Source of the DNA: Actinomycetes bacterium | GTDB lineage: Bacteria > Actinomycetota > Acidimicrobiia > Acidimicrobiales > Palsa-688 | Assembly: GCA_021815935.1 (NCBI GenBank) | Contig: JAKAZH010000023.1 | Coordinates: forward strand, 1-14,511 | Length of the DNA: 14,511 nt | Direction: 5' to 3' | Shown here: positions 1 through 7,758 of the stretch, in pieces | Position numbering within the stretch: the first letter of the stretch is position 1 | Layout of the letters: every line of letters begins with the position of its first letter | The notes under the pieces: generated by a model | Told to the model about the DNA's origin: nothing | Seen by the model: the letters and a program-made list of their open reading frames with translations, nothing else | Databases searched by the model: none | Translations under genes and position numbers: made by a program

Positions 1-234
1 TCGGCGAGAGCCGCCGGCAACGCCTCCGATGTGCTCTCGATGCTCTCGCCGGCCGAGCGCCGGGTGATCGTCCTCGCCTACTTCGGAGGGCACAACTGCC
101 GAGAGATCGCAGCAACTCTGGGCCAGTCAGAAGACGACGTCAAGACCCTCGTTCGAAACGGGATGGCACGGCTGCGAGCGATCGGCGAACCAGGCGGCAG
201 GACACGAACGCTGCGCGCAAGGCAGAGACCTTGA
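1..234 (+). CDS. Sigma-70 family RNA polymerase sigma factor, C-terminal part (partial at left edge)
   Basis: The reading frame is open from base 1, so the gene begins outside the window. The 77 visible residues contain the typical region 4 pattern: a LSPAERRVIVLAYFGG helix, followed by a helix-turn-helix (CREIAATLGQSEDDVKTLVRNGMARLR) that in this family reads the -35 promoter element. The tail is short and basic (RTRTLRARQRP) and ends at TGA 232-234. An ECF-type or other short sigma factor is most likely, because nothing follows region 4 except this tail. Regions 2 and 3 cannot be seen, so the subgroup and target genes are unknown. The gene converges on the paa/oxidoreductase operon and need not be related to it. 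Confidence 0.8.
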   Translation, partial: SARAAGNASDVLSMLSPAERRVIVLAYFGGHNCREIAATLGQSEDDVKTLVRNGMARLRAIGEPGGRTRTLRARQRP

Positions 235-289
235 CTGCCGCACTGCCGCACTGCCGCACTGCCGCACTGCCGCACCGGCGCACCGGTCG
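234..289. repeat. Octamer tandem repeat after the sigma factor gene
   Basis: Five perfect head-to-tail copies of ACTGCCGC occupy 234-273. Two degenerate copies follow (ACCGGCGC and ACCGGTCG). The array starts at the last base of the sigma factor stop codon. It is a simple-sequence repeat in the roughly 124-bp convergent gap between the sigma factor gene and the oxidoreductase gene. No further gene or clear terminator hairpin was found in that gap. An 8-bp unit is not a multiple of three, so a change in copy number could move a frame, but no coding frame runs through it here. Confidence 0.85.
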
Positions 290-348
290 CGCTGTTACGC
301 GGCCGCGCCGCTCTCGCCGGTTCGTTCGCTTAACCTTCCAAGAGCTCT

Positions 349-363
349 GCTAACACTGTTAGC
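349..363. other. 15-bp perfect palindrome over the oxidoreductase stop codon
   Basis: GCTAACA, one central C, then TGTTAGC. The 7-bp arms are perfect and the element covers the TAA stop (361-359 on the minus strand). The one-base centre makes a stable RNA hairpin unlikely, so it is not a convincing intrinsic terminator. It may be a protein-binding site or chance. Confidence 0.4.
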
Positions 364-3300
364 CACAGCACAACTCAGATGCCAGCTTGAGCGCTAGCAC
401 TTGCTCGCCAATCGCCTTGCGGTAGATTGCCGCTCGCTCGACTTTGAGTCCTTCGAAGCCGCGGACCAACTCGGGGAGACGGGCTATCTCTACTGCTGCC
501 GCAAGGTTGGCGGCGCTCAGGTATGGGAGGATCGAGTCGATCGCCGCTTCGTAGTCGACCGGAAGCTGCCGTTCGAGGACCCGCACCGGGGCTCGCCCGA
601 AAGGATCGAACGCGCTACCGCGAAGTCGCTTGGCGCGAGCGAGTGCTGCGAACGCCGGGCGCGACCACGGACCGAAGCGGATCTTCCCCTTCACACCTGC
701 GCCAGACAGGGCGGGCGGGTGCAGGTGCCACGTGACGGCGGCCTGATCGCCTCCGACAGCTCGTGCGGCTGCGAGCCCGTCGTCGCTCAACATCAAGCGG
801 GCGACCTCGTACTCGTCTTTGTAAGCGAGCAGCTTGTGATATCCGCAAGCGACAGCCCGGGTGAGGTCCCGAGTCTCCTTGCCAGCCACCGACCATTCAG
901 CCGCGGCGACCCGCTCCAGGAGGTTGAGCCACCTACCGCAGTACTTCACGTCCTGGTATGCGACGAGATCCGATCCCAGCATGGCGAGCATGCCGGCATC
1001 CGCATCGTCGAACCCGAGGCGACCCACCCGCCGGGCAATCGAATCGGGCAGCGGGGCTGTGGCCACCTCGGTGGTGGGGATACTTCGCCGCCGCACCAGC
1101 GCATCCACGCCGTCGGGATATGCCACCCATCGCCTTCCCCACTCGAACGCCGCTACGTTTGCGTCGACTGCGATCCCGTTGAGAGCGATAGCCTCCTTCA
1201 CCAGCTCGGACGAGACGGGCAGCACCGCACGCTGGACTGCAATCCCGACCAGCAGGAGGTTGGCTGTCGCAGCCATGCCGGTCAATGCGGTGGCGTAGAG
1301 CGGGGCGTCGAGAGCGAGATAGCCTCCAGGCGTCGATGACTCCGAGAGGCGCCCGCCGAGCTCCTCGGGGGAGGGCTGGGGGGCCTCGGGGCGGCCGATC
1401 CTGGCCCCGACGGGCGGTGCCGACGTCGAGGCGACCGTGACAGTTCGCTCCGGGGAGCAGGCAGCTATAGCGGCCGGCGACGCGGCGACCAGCTGGTCGA
1501 ACGCGAGGAGCAAGTCGGCTTGAGCCTCCCCGACGAGCTTCGCCCGCGAGCCGTGCGCGCTGCGGGTGAGAGTCAGGTCGCTGACGACCGGGCCAGCCTT
1601 CTGCGACAATCCGGTCTGGTCGAGGCCGTCGACGTCCCAGCCGTCGAGCATCGCGGCGGTGCCTATGATCTGCGCGGCGCTGACGACCCCGGTGCCGCCG
1701 ATACCGGCTAGGCGAACGACGAAGCGGTCCCCGTCGAATGCAGGCGGAGACGCAACAGGTAGCTCCTCGGGGGACGTCGCCGTCGCGACACGGTCGCTTG
1801 CCGCCGGCGTGACGGTCATAAACGCCGGGCAGTCCCCTCTCAGACAGGACAGGTCGAAGTTGCAGGACTCCTGGTCGATCCGGGTTTTACGCCCGAGCGG
1901 AGTGTCGACGGGCTGCACCGACAGGCAGTTGCTCACGTCGCCGCAGTCCCCGCAGCCTTCGCAGATGCGGTGGTTGATCACGACCCGGACGCCCGGCGTA
2001 GGCAGCTTGCCCCGCTTACGAGCTCGGCGCAACTCGGTGGCGCACGCCTGGTCGTGGATCAGCACAGTGACGCCCGGGACTTTCGCTAGCCGCTCCTGCA
2101 CGGCGACAATCCCGCTCCGATCGGACACGGTGACGCCGGGCGGTAGCGAGCTGCGCAGGTATCGGGACGGGTCGTCGGTGGTTACCGCCACTTGGCTGGT
2201 CCCCTCGGCGAGCAGGACGGCGGCAAGGCGGCCGAGGTCGATCGCGTTGCCTGCGTGCTGGCCTCCGGTCATGGCGACGGTGCTGTTGTAGAGAAGCTTG
2301 TACGTCACGTTGACCTTCGCTGCGATCGCCGCCTGCACGGCGAGTTGCGCTGAATGGAAGTACGTCCCGTCCCCCAGGTTCTGGAATACGTGGGTTGTGT
2401 CGACGAAGGGGGCCATTCCAAGCCACTGCGCTCCCTCGTTGCCCATGGCGGTGATCCCGATGCTCTCGCCTACCCGGTCCTCGTCCATCAAAAGTGTCAT
2501 TCCGTGACAGCCTGTCCCCATGCCCACAACTGCCCCTGCGGGCACTTTGGTCCCCCAGTTGTGCGGGCAGCCAGAACAGAAGAACGGCGTTCTGCCCAAG
2601 TGCACCGCAATCTTCTCGCGGGGGACCCGCGACGGTGCGAGGCGGCCCGCCAACCGGGGGGCGAGGCGGGCTCGTAGGCCTTCGATCATGGAGTCGGCGT
2701 CGAGAAGACCATGGGATGGAAAAAGGCGGGTGCCGTCCGGCGCACGTTTGCCTACGACCAGCGGCCTAAGCGCGGTCGGGTAGAGGGCGTCGCGGACCAT
2801 CCGCTCGAGCGTCGGGTTTTTTTCCTCCGCTACGACTATCTCCTCTAGACCCCGGGAGAACTCGGCGATCTGTCGCTCGTTGAACGGAACCGGCATTCGC
2901 AGGTGGAGAAGGCGGATGCCTGCGCTGCGGATGTCGTCGTCGCTGTCGAAACCGAGGCGGCGTAGGGCGTCGCGCATCTCCAGGTAGGTGTAGCCGGCTG
3001 CGGCGAGCCCGACCCAAGCGTCGGAGGGATCCACGGTCACAGTGTTGAGCTCGTTCGCGACGCCGTAGTCGTGGGCGAGGGTGAGGCGGATCTCGTGGAA
3101 CTCCTCCTCGACGGCGATCATCCGGGGTCCGAGGAACTGCGCGGAGGGGTGGGCGGCCCAGCGGTGTCCGCCGACCTCGATGCTGGGAAGGACCGGCTCA
3201 GCCTCGAGGACCGGAAGGCTGACCGTCTCGGTGGCGTCCGCGACCGGGGTGACCACCTTGAGGGAGGACCAAAGCCCGGTGATCCGCGACATCGCAACGG

Positions 3301-3856
3301 CGTGAAGGCCGAGCTCGAGACATTCCGCTACAGTCCCCGGATAAAGCACAGGCATGTGAAGGTCGATGAGGCCGGCGTCTGAGGACGAGGGCATAGTCGA
3401 GGACTTACATGCAGGGTCGTCGCCGACCAGGGCGATGGCGCCTCCCGTGGGGCTCGTCCCGGCGAAGGTCGCGTGGCGCAGGGCGTCGCCCGCGCGGTCC
3501 AGGCCGGGAGCCTTTCCGTACCAGACTCCGAGCACCCCCTCCCGGCGCCGATCGCTCCTCCCAGCCACAAGCTGGGACCCCATGACTGCTGTCGCAGCGA
3601 GCTCCTCGTTGACCGCAGGCAGATGCACGATCTCGACGTCGCGCGCCACCCGGAGCGCCCGTTCCATCTCCTGGTCGAAACCGCCGAGAGGCGACCCCGG
3701 ATAGCCGGACACGAACCCGGCGGTGCGTCGGCCCGCCCGCCGGTCGAGTCGGAGCTGCTCGATCGGTATACGAACTAGAGCCTGGACTCCCGAGAGGAAT
3801 ACCCGCCCCTCGGCGGCATTGTAGCGATCTTCCAGCGAATACGACGTCTCTTTCAT
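359..3856 (-). CDS. Single-chain indolepyruvate/arylpyruvate ferredoxin oxidoreductase
   Basis: Family role: oxidative decarboxylation of an aryl pyruvate (indolepyruvate, phenylpyruvate) to the aryl-acetyl-CoA, with TPP and iron-sulfur clusters, reducing ferredoxin in the cytoplasm. The 1165 residues fit the fused form of this family. Domains in order: a pyrimidine-binding domain (about 20-220, GYPGSPLGG); CSGCPHN near 427; a TPP-binding domain (about 445-545, with GDGTYFHSAQ and NSTVAMTGGQ); a Cys-rich cluster segment (CEGCGDCGDVSNC near 632-644, then further Cys near 664-677); a gamma-type domain (about 710-920, AGIGGTGVVSAAQ); and a C-terminal all-family extension from about 960 (VKYCGRWLNLLERV). 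ATG 3856 has GGAGCGG just upstream. The gene lies 40 bp after paaE, as the last gene of that operon. From this context I infer phenylpyruvate to phenylacetyl-CoA as the main reaction. The exact substrate is not shown by the sequence, and no separate ferredoxin gene is present. Confidence 0.9.
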   Translation of the reverse strand: MKETSYSLEDRYNAAEGRVFLSGVQALVRIPIEQLRLDRRAGRRTAGFVSGYPGSPLGGFDQEMERALRVARDVEIVHLPAVNEELAATAVMGSQLVAGRSDRRREGVLGVWYGKAPGLDRAGDALRHATFAGTSPTGGAIALVGDDPACKSSTMPSSSDAGLIDLHMPVLYPGTVAECLELGLHAVAMSRITGLWSSLKVVTPVADATETVSLPVLEAEPVLPSIEVGGHRWAAHPSAQFLGPRMIAVEEEFHEIRLTLAHDYGVANELNTVTVDPSDAWVGLAAAGYTYLEMRDALRRLGFDSDDDIRSAGIRLLHLRMPVPFNERQIAEFSRGLEEIVVAEEKNPTLERMVRDALYPTALRPLVVGKRAPDGTRLFPSHGLLDADSMIEGLRARLAPRLAGRLAPSRVPREKIAVHLGRTPFFCSGCPHNWGTKVPAGAVVGMGTGCHGMTLLMDEDRVGESIGITAMGNEGAQWLGMAPFVDTTHVFQNLGDGTYFHSAQLAVQAAIAAKVNVTYKLLYNSTVAMTGGQHAGNAIDLGRLAAVLLAEGTSQVAVTTDDPSRYLRSSLPPGVTVSDRSGIVAVQERLAKVPGVTVLIHDQACATELRRARKRGKLPTPGVRVVINHRICEGCGDCGDVSNCLSVQPVDTPLGRKTRIDQESCNFDLSCLRGDCPAFMTVTPAASDRVATATSPEELPVASPPAFDGDRFVVRLAGIGGTGVVSAAQIIGTAAMLDGWDVDGLDQTGLSQKAGPVVSDLTLTRSAHGSRAKLVGEAQADLLLAFDQLVAASPAAIAACSPERTVTVASTSAPPVGARIGRPEAPQPSPEELGGRLSESSTPGGYLALDAPLYATALTGMAATANLLLVGIAVQRAVLPVSSELVKEAIALNGIAVDANVAAFEWGRRWVAYPDGVDALVRRRSIPTTEVATAPLPDSIARRVGRLGFDDADAGMLAMLGSDLVAYQDVKYCGRWLNLLERVAAAEWSVAGKETRDLTRAVACGYHKLLAYKDEYEVARLMLSDDGLAAARAVGGDQAAVTWHLHPPALSGAGVKGKIRFGPWSRPAFAALARAKRLRGSAFDPFGRAPVRVLERQLPVDYEAAIDSILPYLSAANLAAAVEIARLPELVRGFEGLKVERAAIYRKAIGEQVLALKLASELCCG

Positions 3857-3896
3857 TTCCGCTCCAGCATCATGGTTGAAAGCAGTGGTCTCACGG

Positions 3897-4961
3897 TCAC
3901 GAGTCGTAGTCGACTGTCACGGTCTCCGTGACGCACACCGACTGGCAGGTGAGCACGTAGCCGTCGTCGATTTCGGCGGCTTCGAGAGCGAAGTTTCGCC
4001 GCATGCGCACCTGGCCCTCGACAAGCTTCGCCCGGCACGTACCGCATACGCCGCCCCTGCAAGCGAACGGCAGGTCCGGCCGCGCCAGCTGGGCGCCGTC
4101 AAGGATCGGCTTGTCCCAGGCGACGGTGATCGACGTGGAGCGTCCGTCGGCGACGACGGTGACCAGCGCGCCAGGCGCCTCGATATCTATTCGCCGCACC
4201 GGGTCGGGCGCTACGTCCTCCACGTAGAACAGCTCGCGGTGGATCTTATCGTCGGACACGGCGAACGCGGCCAGGACCCTGGTGGCATCGATCACCATGT
4301 CGTAGGGTCCGCACAGCCACCAGTGGTCGACTCCGGCGGGTTCGCACACCGCGGGTAGAAGAGACGCTAGCTTGGCGGCGTCGAGGCGCCCGTTGAACAT
4401 CTCGACTTCCTGCGCCTCGCGTGACAGCACCGAGACGATCTCGGCGCGCTCGAGGTGGGCGTCTTTTACCTCCGCTAATTCGTCCACGAACATCGCCGTG
4501 TCGCTGCGGCGATTGGCGTAGATGACGGTCGCTTTAGAGGTTCGGTCGGCGAGCACCGACGAGGCGATCGACAGGACCGGTGTTATGCCCGAACCTGCGG
4601 CGATCAGGACGTGACGACCTGCCACGGTGAGGTCAGGAACGAAACTGCCGGCGGCCGGCTGCACGTCGATGACGTCGCCGGGGCGCACGTCGTGGACGAG
4701 CCAGCCCGAGATGGCTCCCCCCGCCACTTCGCGTACTCCGATCTTCGGGGGCGCCCCGACGGCCGACGCGATGGAATAGGAGCGCCGGTGCTCGACGCCG
4801 CCAACGGTTCGCCTGATCGTGAGGAACTGGCCCGGGAGGAAGGTGAACGTCTCCGCGAGCGCCGCCGGAACGTCGAAGGTTACGGCAGTGGCGTCATCGC
4901 AAAGTCGATCGACCTTCGCCACGCGCAACTCATGGAACCCCTCGCGGGTTCGGGGGCTCAT
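3897..4961 (-). CDS. paaE: Phenylacetyl-CoA epoxidase reductase subunit PaaE
   Basis: 354 residues, the usual PaaE length. It passes electrons from NAD(P)H through FAD and a [2Fe-2S] cluster to the di-iron oxygenase PaaA. The FAD-binding domain has RRSYS (59-63). The nucleotide-binding domain has GSGITP (123-128). The C-terminal plant-type ferredoxin domain has all four cluster cysteines: C301, C306, C309 and C339 (CRGGVCGTC, then TCQS). The chosen ATG (4961) overlaps the paaD stop by one base (TGATG) and has GGGAGG five to six bases upstream. The frame is open further upstream to 5213, but that part is antisense-like shadow inside paaD and is not PaaE-like. The next gene, the oxidoreductase, starts 40 bp downstream. 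Confidence 0.95.
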   Translation of the reverse strand: MSPRTREGFHELRVAKVDRLCDDATAVTFDVPAALAETFTFLPGQFLTIRRTVGGVEHRRSYSIASAVGAPPKIGVREVAGGAISGWLVHDVRPGDVIDVQPAAGSFVPDLTVAGRHVLIAAGSGITPVLSIASSVLADRTSKATVIYANRRSDTAMFVDELAEVKDAHLERAEIVSVLSREAQEVEMFNGRLDAAKLASLLPAVCEPAGVDHWWLCGPYDMVIDATRVLAAFAVSDDKIHRELFYVEDVAPDPVRRIDIEAPGALVTVVADGRSTSITVAWDKPILDGAQLARPDLPFACRGGVCGTCRAKLVEGQVRMRRNFALEAAEIDDGYVLTCQSVCVTETVTVDYDS

Positions 4962-5464
4962 CAGACCTCCCGCATATGCTCGAACGGCTCCCGGCACGCT
5001 TCGCAGCGCCAGAGCGACCTGCAGGCTGTTGCGCCGAAGCGCGACAGCTCGACAGTCTCGGCCGAGGCGCAGCGCGGACATTCCACGCTTCGCGGCCTTG
5101 GTGTCAGCACCACGCGAACCGCTCGCCGCGCGTCGACAGCTGGGTCGGGAGGTGAGATTCCCGCTGCGGACAACTTGGCCTTGCCTTCGCTGGTGATCCA
5201 GTCGGACGTCCACGGCGGGGCGAGGGCCGTGCGAATCTCCACCGCTCCAAGACCGGCCTCACGGAGGCGGCGGAGGAGGTTGCGCCGCATCTCGGTCATG
5301 GCAGGACATCCAGAAAAAGTCGGGGTCACGGTGACCACGACGGTGCCGCCGCGCTCCTCTGTCCCCCGCAGGATGCCCAGGTCGGCGATCGTGAGGTACG
5401 GCAACTCAGGGTCTGGGACCGAAGCAGCCACCTTCCACGCGAGCGCCGCACGGCCGCTCACCAC
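4961..5464 (-). CDS. paaD: Phenylacetate degradation protein PaaD (MIP18/DUF59 family, iron-sulfur assembly role)
   Basis: 167 residues. The N-terminal half is a DUF59/MIP18 domain (DPELPYLTIADLGIL at about 18-32, PTFSGCPAM at 48-56). The C-terminal tail carries C129, C132, C148, C154 and C157 (CPRC, then CEAC), the zinc- or cluster-binding tail of PaaD. In the paa pathway PaaD is needed for epoxidase activity and is thought to help mature a metal cluster, most likely that of PaaE. There are two adjacent GTG codons (5464 and 5461). Starting at the first overlaps the paaC stop by 7 bases; starting at the second gives a GTGA overlap of 4. The stop overlaps the paaE ATG. Translation is therefore very likely coupled on both sides. 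Confidence 0.93.
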   Translation of the reverse strand: MVSGRAALAWKVAASVPDPELPYLTIADLGILRGTEERGGTVVVTVTPTFSGCPAMTEMRRNLLRRLREAGLGAVEIRTALAPPWTSDWITSEGKAKLSAAGISPPDPAVDARRAVRVVLTPRPRSVECPRCASAETVELSRFGATACRSLWRCEACREPFEHMREV

Positions 5465-6366
5465 GTCGCTCCTGGGTGAGCTCGCGCCACGCTTTGCATC
5501 TCGGCGAGCAGCACGGCTAGATCGTCGCTGTGCGTGCCGTCTCGCCCGGCGGGCCCCCTGCGGCCCTCACCCCCGCCGCGACCGCCTTCTGTCGCGACGG
5601 GAATGTCGGGGCGCCGCAATGTCGCCGCCTGGAGGACCTGACCGATGACGTCGTCGAACTCCGCCTTCGCCTCGGCGGGATCGACGGCCGCCGCAGCGAG
5701 GCGCAACTCGACCGGCGACGCGAGGAACAACTCGTCGACGAGCGGCCATAGCGCGCCAACCGCCGCCTGAGCCCGCATGTGGGAGAGCTCGGTACCGTCG
5801 CCGAGACTGACAACCCACTGTGCAGCGAAATCCCGGTGGTAGGTGAGCTCTTTTGCCGCCTTGGCTGCGATCGCCGCCAGCACCGGGTCGATCGATTCCT
5901 CCAAGCGTCGGAAGACCGCCAGCCGCCAGGTGGCAAAGATCGCCAGACGTACCACCAGCTCCGCGAAATCCGTGTCGGGTCCCTCGACTAGACCCACGTT
6001 GCGCCACTCGTGAGCGTCTCGAAGGTACGCCAAGTCGTCCTCGCTTCGCCCCGAGCCGTCGGCGCTGCAGGCACGGGCAAGGAGCATCCTGGCCTGGCCT
6101 AGCAGGTCGAGAGCGACGTTGGCTATCGCCACCTCCACTTCCAGCTCCGGGAGCCGGGTAATCCACTCCGCAAGCCTGTGCGAGAAGATAAGAGCGTCGT
6201 CACCGAGCATCGTGGCGTAGGCCCCGAGGTCAACCCCGTCCACTCCCGGAGGGACAGTCGTGTCGACCCCGGCCAGCGGCTCCTCGAAGCCTGTCCCGAA
6301 CGCCCACCGACGATCGTCGGCCACGTTCGCGAGCGACTCGTAGACGGTCACGTCGTGGCTGGTCAT
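5458..6366 (-). CDS. paaC: Phenylacetyl-CoA epoxidase structural subunit PaaC
   Basis: 302 residues with a ferritin-like helical fold (YATMLGDDALIFSHRLAEW, ANVALDLLGQARMLL, DLAYLRDAHEWRN, AAKELTYHRDF, MRAQAAVGALWPLVDELF). PaaC forms the tight structural partner of PaaA but lacks a working di-iron centre in the known family. The protein is longer than usual (about 250). The extra length is an N-terminal segment of about 40 residues and a Gly/Arg-rich insertion near 263-281 (GGRGGGEGRRGPAGRDG). The ATG at 6366 has no Shine-Dalgarno sequence. It lies in the second copy of a 26-bp-period direct repeat and overlaps the stop of a nine-codon open frame, which suggests translation by re-initiation from paaB. 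Confidence 0.93.
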   Translation of the reverse strand: MTSHDVTVYESLANVADDRRWAFGTGFEEPLAGVDTTVPPGVDGVDLGAYATMLGDDALIFSHRLAEWITRLPELEVEVAIANVALDLLGQARMLLARACSADGSGRSEDDLAYLRDAHEWRNVGLVEGPDTDFAELVVRLAIFATWRLAVFRRLEESIDPVLAAIAAKAAKELTYHRDFAAQWVVSLGDGTELSHMRAQAAVGALWPLVDELFLASPVELRLAAAAVDPAEAKAEFDDVIGQVLQAATLRRPDIPVATEGGRGGGEGRRGPAGRDGTHSDDLAVLLAEMQSVARAHPGATW

Positions 6367-6403
6367 ATATGGGGCACGTCGCGACCGGTCATATATGGGG
6401 CAC
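6361..6403. repeat. 17-bp direct repeat, period 26, at the paaB-paaC junction
   Basis: On the minus strand GTGCCCCATATATGACC occurs at 6403-6387 and again, without mismatch, at 6377-6361. The first copy holds the end of paaB (Val-Pro-His-Ile-stop). The second holds the start of paaC (ATG ACC). The simplest reading is a 26-bp duplication of an original ATGA stop/start overlap, which separated paaB from paaC by 22 bp. Confidence 0.85.
6363..6392 (-). CDS. Nine-codon open frame bridging paaB and paaC (possible coupling minigene)
   Basis: The frame is ATG ACC GGT CGC GAC GTG CCC CAT ATA TGA (MTGRDVPHI). Its ATG (6392-6390) overlaps the paaB stop as ATGA. Its own TGA (6365-6363) overlaps the paaC ATG (6366-6364), also as ATGA. 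It arose from the 26-bp duplication. The peptide is unlikely to have a function of its own. The point is the chain of two stop/start overlaps, which would let ribosomes ending paaB reach the paaC start. Translation of this frame is inferred, not shown. Confidence 0.4.
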   Translation of the reverse strand: MTGRDVPHI

Positions 6404-6673
6404 TTCGTCGGGTATCGAGTAGAAGGTCGGGTGGCGGTACACCTTGTCGGTGCTGGAGGAGAAGAACGAGTCTTTCTCGTCGGGGCTCGACGCTTTGATG
6501 TCAGCCGAAGCCACCACCCAGATACTCACCCCCTCGTTACGCCTCGTGTAAAGGTCGCGAGCGTTGCGCAACGCCATCTCCAGGTCGGGGGCGTGGACCG
6601 ACCCCACATGAACATGGTTGAGGCCTCGCTTGGCCCTCAAGAACACTTCGAAGAGCGGCCAGTCGGCGGTCAC
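6389..6673 (-). CDS. paaB: Phenylacetyl-CoA epoxidase subunit PaaB
   Basis: 94 residues, the usual size for this small subunit. The family pattern is clear: [24 protein letters not shown] (5-28), [21 protein letters not shown], then [18 protein letters not shown] at the C-terminus. PaaB bridges PaaA-PaaC pairs and is thought to help docking with the reductase PaaE. It starts at GTG 6673 in a GTGA overlap with the paaA stop, so the two are translationally coupled. Its stop lies in the first copy of the repeat at the paaB-paaC junction. Confidence 0.95.
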   Translation of the reverse strand: MTADWPLFEVFLRAKRGLNHVHVGSVHAPDLEMALRNARDLYTRRNEGVSIWVVASADIKASSPDEKDSFFSSSTDKVYRHPTFYSIPDEVPHI

Positions 6674-7686
6674 GGCCGCTCACCGCCACGTGCGGCGCGC
6701 TTGGCGGCATGGGCGACGGCCGCCTCGCGGACCCACGCCCCGTCCTCGTGAGCCTGGCGGCGGCGGGCGAGCCGGTCGGCATTGCATGGGCCGTTGCCCG
6801 CGACGACCTGCGCGAACTCCTCCCAGTCCGGCTCTGAGAAATCGTAGGAGCCCCTCGACTCGTTCCAGCGCAGACCAGGGTCCGGGAAAGTCACGCCGAG
6901 CTTGTCGGCTTGGGGAACGGACATGTCGACGAAGCGCTGCCTCAGCTCATCGTTGGTGTGCCGCTTCACTCCCCACGCCATGGACTGCTTGGTGTTCGGC
7001 GACTTCTCGTCGGGCGGCCCGAACATCATCAGCGACGGCCACCACCAACGCTCGACGGCGCCTTGGACCATCTCTCGCTGGCCGGGCGTGCCGGCCATCA
7101 TGACAAGAAGCAGCTCGAAGCCTTGCCGCTGGTGGAACGACTCTTCCTTGCAGACCCGCACCATCGCCCGGGCGTAGGGGCCGTAGGAGGATCGGCACAG
7201 CGGCACCTGATTGCAGATCGCGGCTCCGTCGACCAGCCATCCGATGACACCCACATCGGCATATGTGAGGGTCGGGTAGTTGAAGATGGACGAGTATTTC
7301 TGTTGGCCGCCTATGAGTTTGGCCGTCAGGTCGGCCCGCCCAGCTCCGAGTGTCTCCGCCGCGGAGTACAGATACATCCCGTGGCCGGCCTCGTCCTGCA
7401 CTTTCGCCAAGAGAATGGCCTTCCGTCGCAGCGACGGCGCTCGGGTGATCCAAATCCCCTCGGGTTGCATACCGATGATCTCCGAGTGGGCGTGCTGTGC
7501 CACTTGACGGACCAGCGTTCGGCGGTACTCGTCAGGCATCCAATCCCGCGGCTCGATGCGCTGCTCCCTGGCGATAAGAGCGTCGAAGTGGGCACGGGCC
7601 GCCTCGTCGGATCCGGCTATCTCCTCGGCTCCGGCTATCTCTTCGGCTCCGGCGGCGTCGACGACATGGCTGCGCAATGCGGGCAT
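6670..7686 (-). CDS. paaA: Phenylacetyl-CoA epoxidase catalytic subunit PaaA
   Basis: 338 residues. This di-iron monooxygenase subunit inserts one oxygen atom into phenylacetyl-CoA to give ring-1,2-epoxyphenylacetyl-CoA. Candidate iron ligands fit the family spacing: E69 (HSEIIG), E99 and H102 (DEAGH), D153 (LVDG), E182 and H185 (EESFH). The ATG at 7686 has an AGAGGGAAG-type ribosome site just upstream, and the conserved region begins about residue 30. The frame is open to 7983, but that extension runs through the divergent promoter and the paaG gene and is rejected. Residues 13-25 contain a duplicated AGAEEI unit from an 18-bp repeat. It is the first gene of the paaABCDE-oxidoreductase operon, divergent from the paaG-like gene, with a probable PaaR site between them. 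Confidence 0.96.
   Translation of the reverse strand: MPALRSHVVDAAGAEEIAGAEEIAGSDEAARAHFDALIAREQRIEPRDWMPDEYRRTLVRQVAQHAHSEIIGMQPEGIWITRAPSLRRKAILLAKVQDEAGHGMYLYSAAETLGAGRADLTAKLIGGQQKYSSIFNYPTLTYADVGVIGWLVDGAAICNQVPLCRSSYGPYARAMVRVCKEESFHQRQGFELLLVMMAGTPGQREMVQGAVERWWWPSLMMFGPPDEKSPNTKQSMAWGVKRHTNDELRQRFVDMSVPQADKLGVTFPDPGLRWNESRGSYDFSEPDWEEFAQVVAGNGPCNADRLARRRQAHEDGAWVREAAVAHAAKRAARGGERP
7613..7648. repeat. 18-bp tandem duplication in the paaA N-terminal coding region
   Basis: Two 18-bp copies (CCGGCTATCTC, then C or T, then TCGGCT) lie at 7613-7630 and 7631-7648, differing at one base. They are in frame and give a repeated A-G-A-E-E-I segment in PaaA, before the first conserved helix. Confidence 0.8.
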
Positions 7687-7722
7687 GGGCGCTTCCCTCT
7701 CGATTCCAACCGGACCATTTCC

Positions 7723-7738
7723 GACCGGACGTTCGGTC
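7723..7738. promoter_or_regulatory. Probable PaaR (TetR-family) operator between paaA and the paaG-like gene
   Basis: GACCGGACGTTCGGTC is a 16-bp palindrome with one mismatched pair (14 of 16 bases symmetrical). It lies 37 bp before the paaA ATG and 20 bp before the chosen paaG start. Twelve of its 16 bases match the site in the paaK promoter (9989-10004). Its arms also resemble the ACCG/CGGT half-sites described, as I recall, for actinobacterial PaaR. Weak -10-like boxes flank it: TAACAT on the minus strand (7747-7742) and TAGCGT on the plus strand (7746-7751). I could not find convincing -35 boxes. Confidence 0.65.
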
Positions 7739-7758
7739 AGCATGTTAGCGTGTTTCTC

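Noticed and set aside
401..1339. 312-codon plus-strand open frame
   Set aside because: It is antisense to the well-supported oxidoreductase gene and its sequence is low-complexity Arg/Ser/Gly-rich with no recognisable domain.
4962..5213. N-terminal extension of PaaE
   Set aside because: It lies within paaD in another frame. The ATG at 4961 has a good ribosome site, overlaps the paaD stop and gives the normal PaaE length.
6910..7758. Long plus-strand open frame leading into the paaG-like gene
   Set aside because: It is the antisense of paaA and has no family likeness. High GC keeps such frames open. Only the part from 7750/7759 is crotonase-like.
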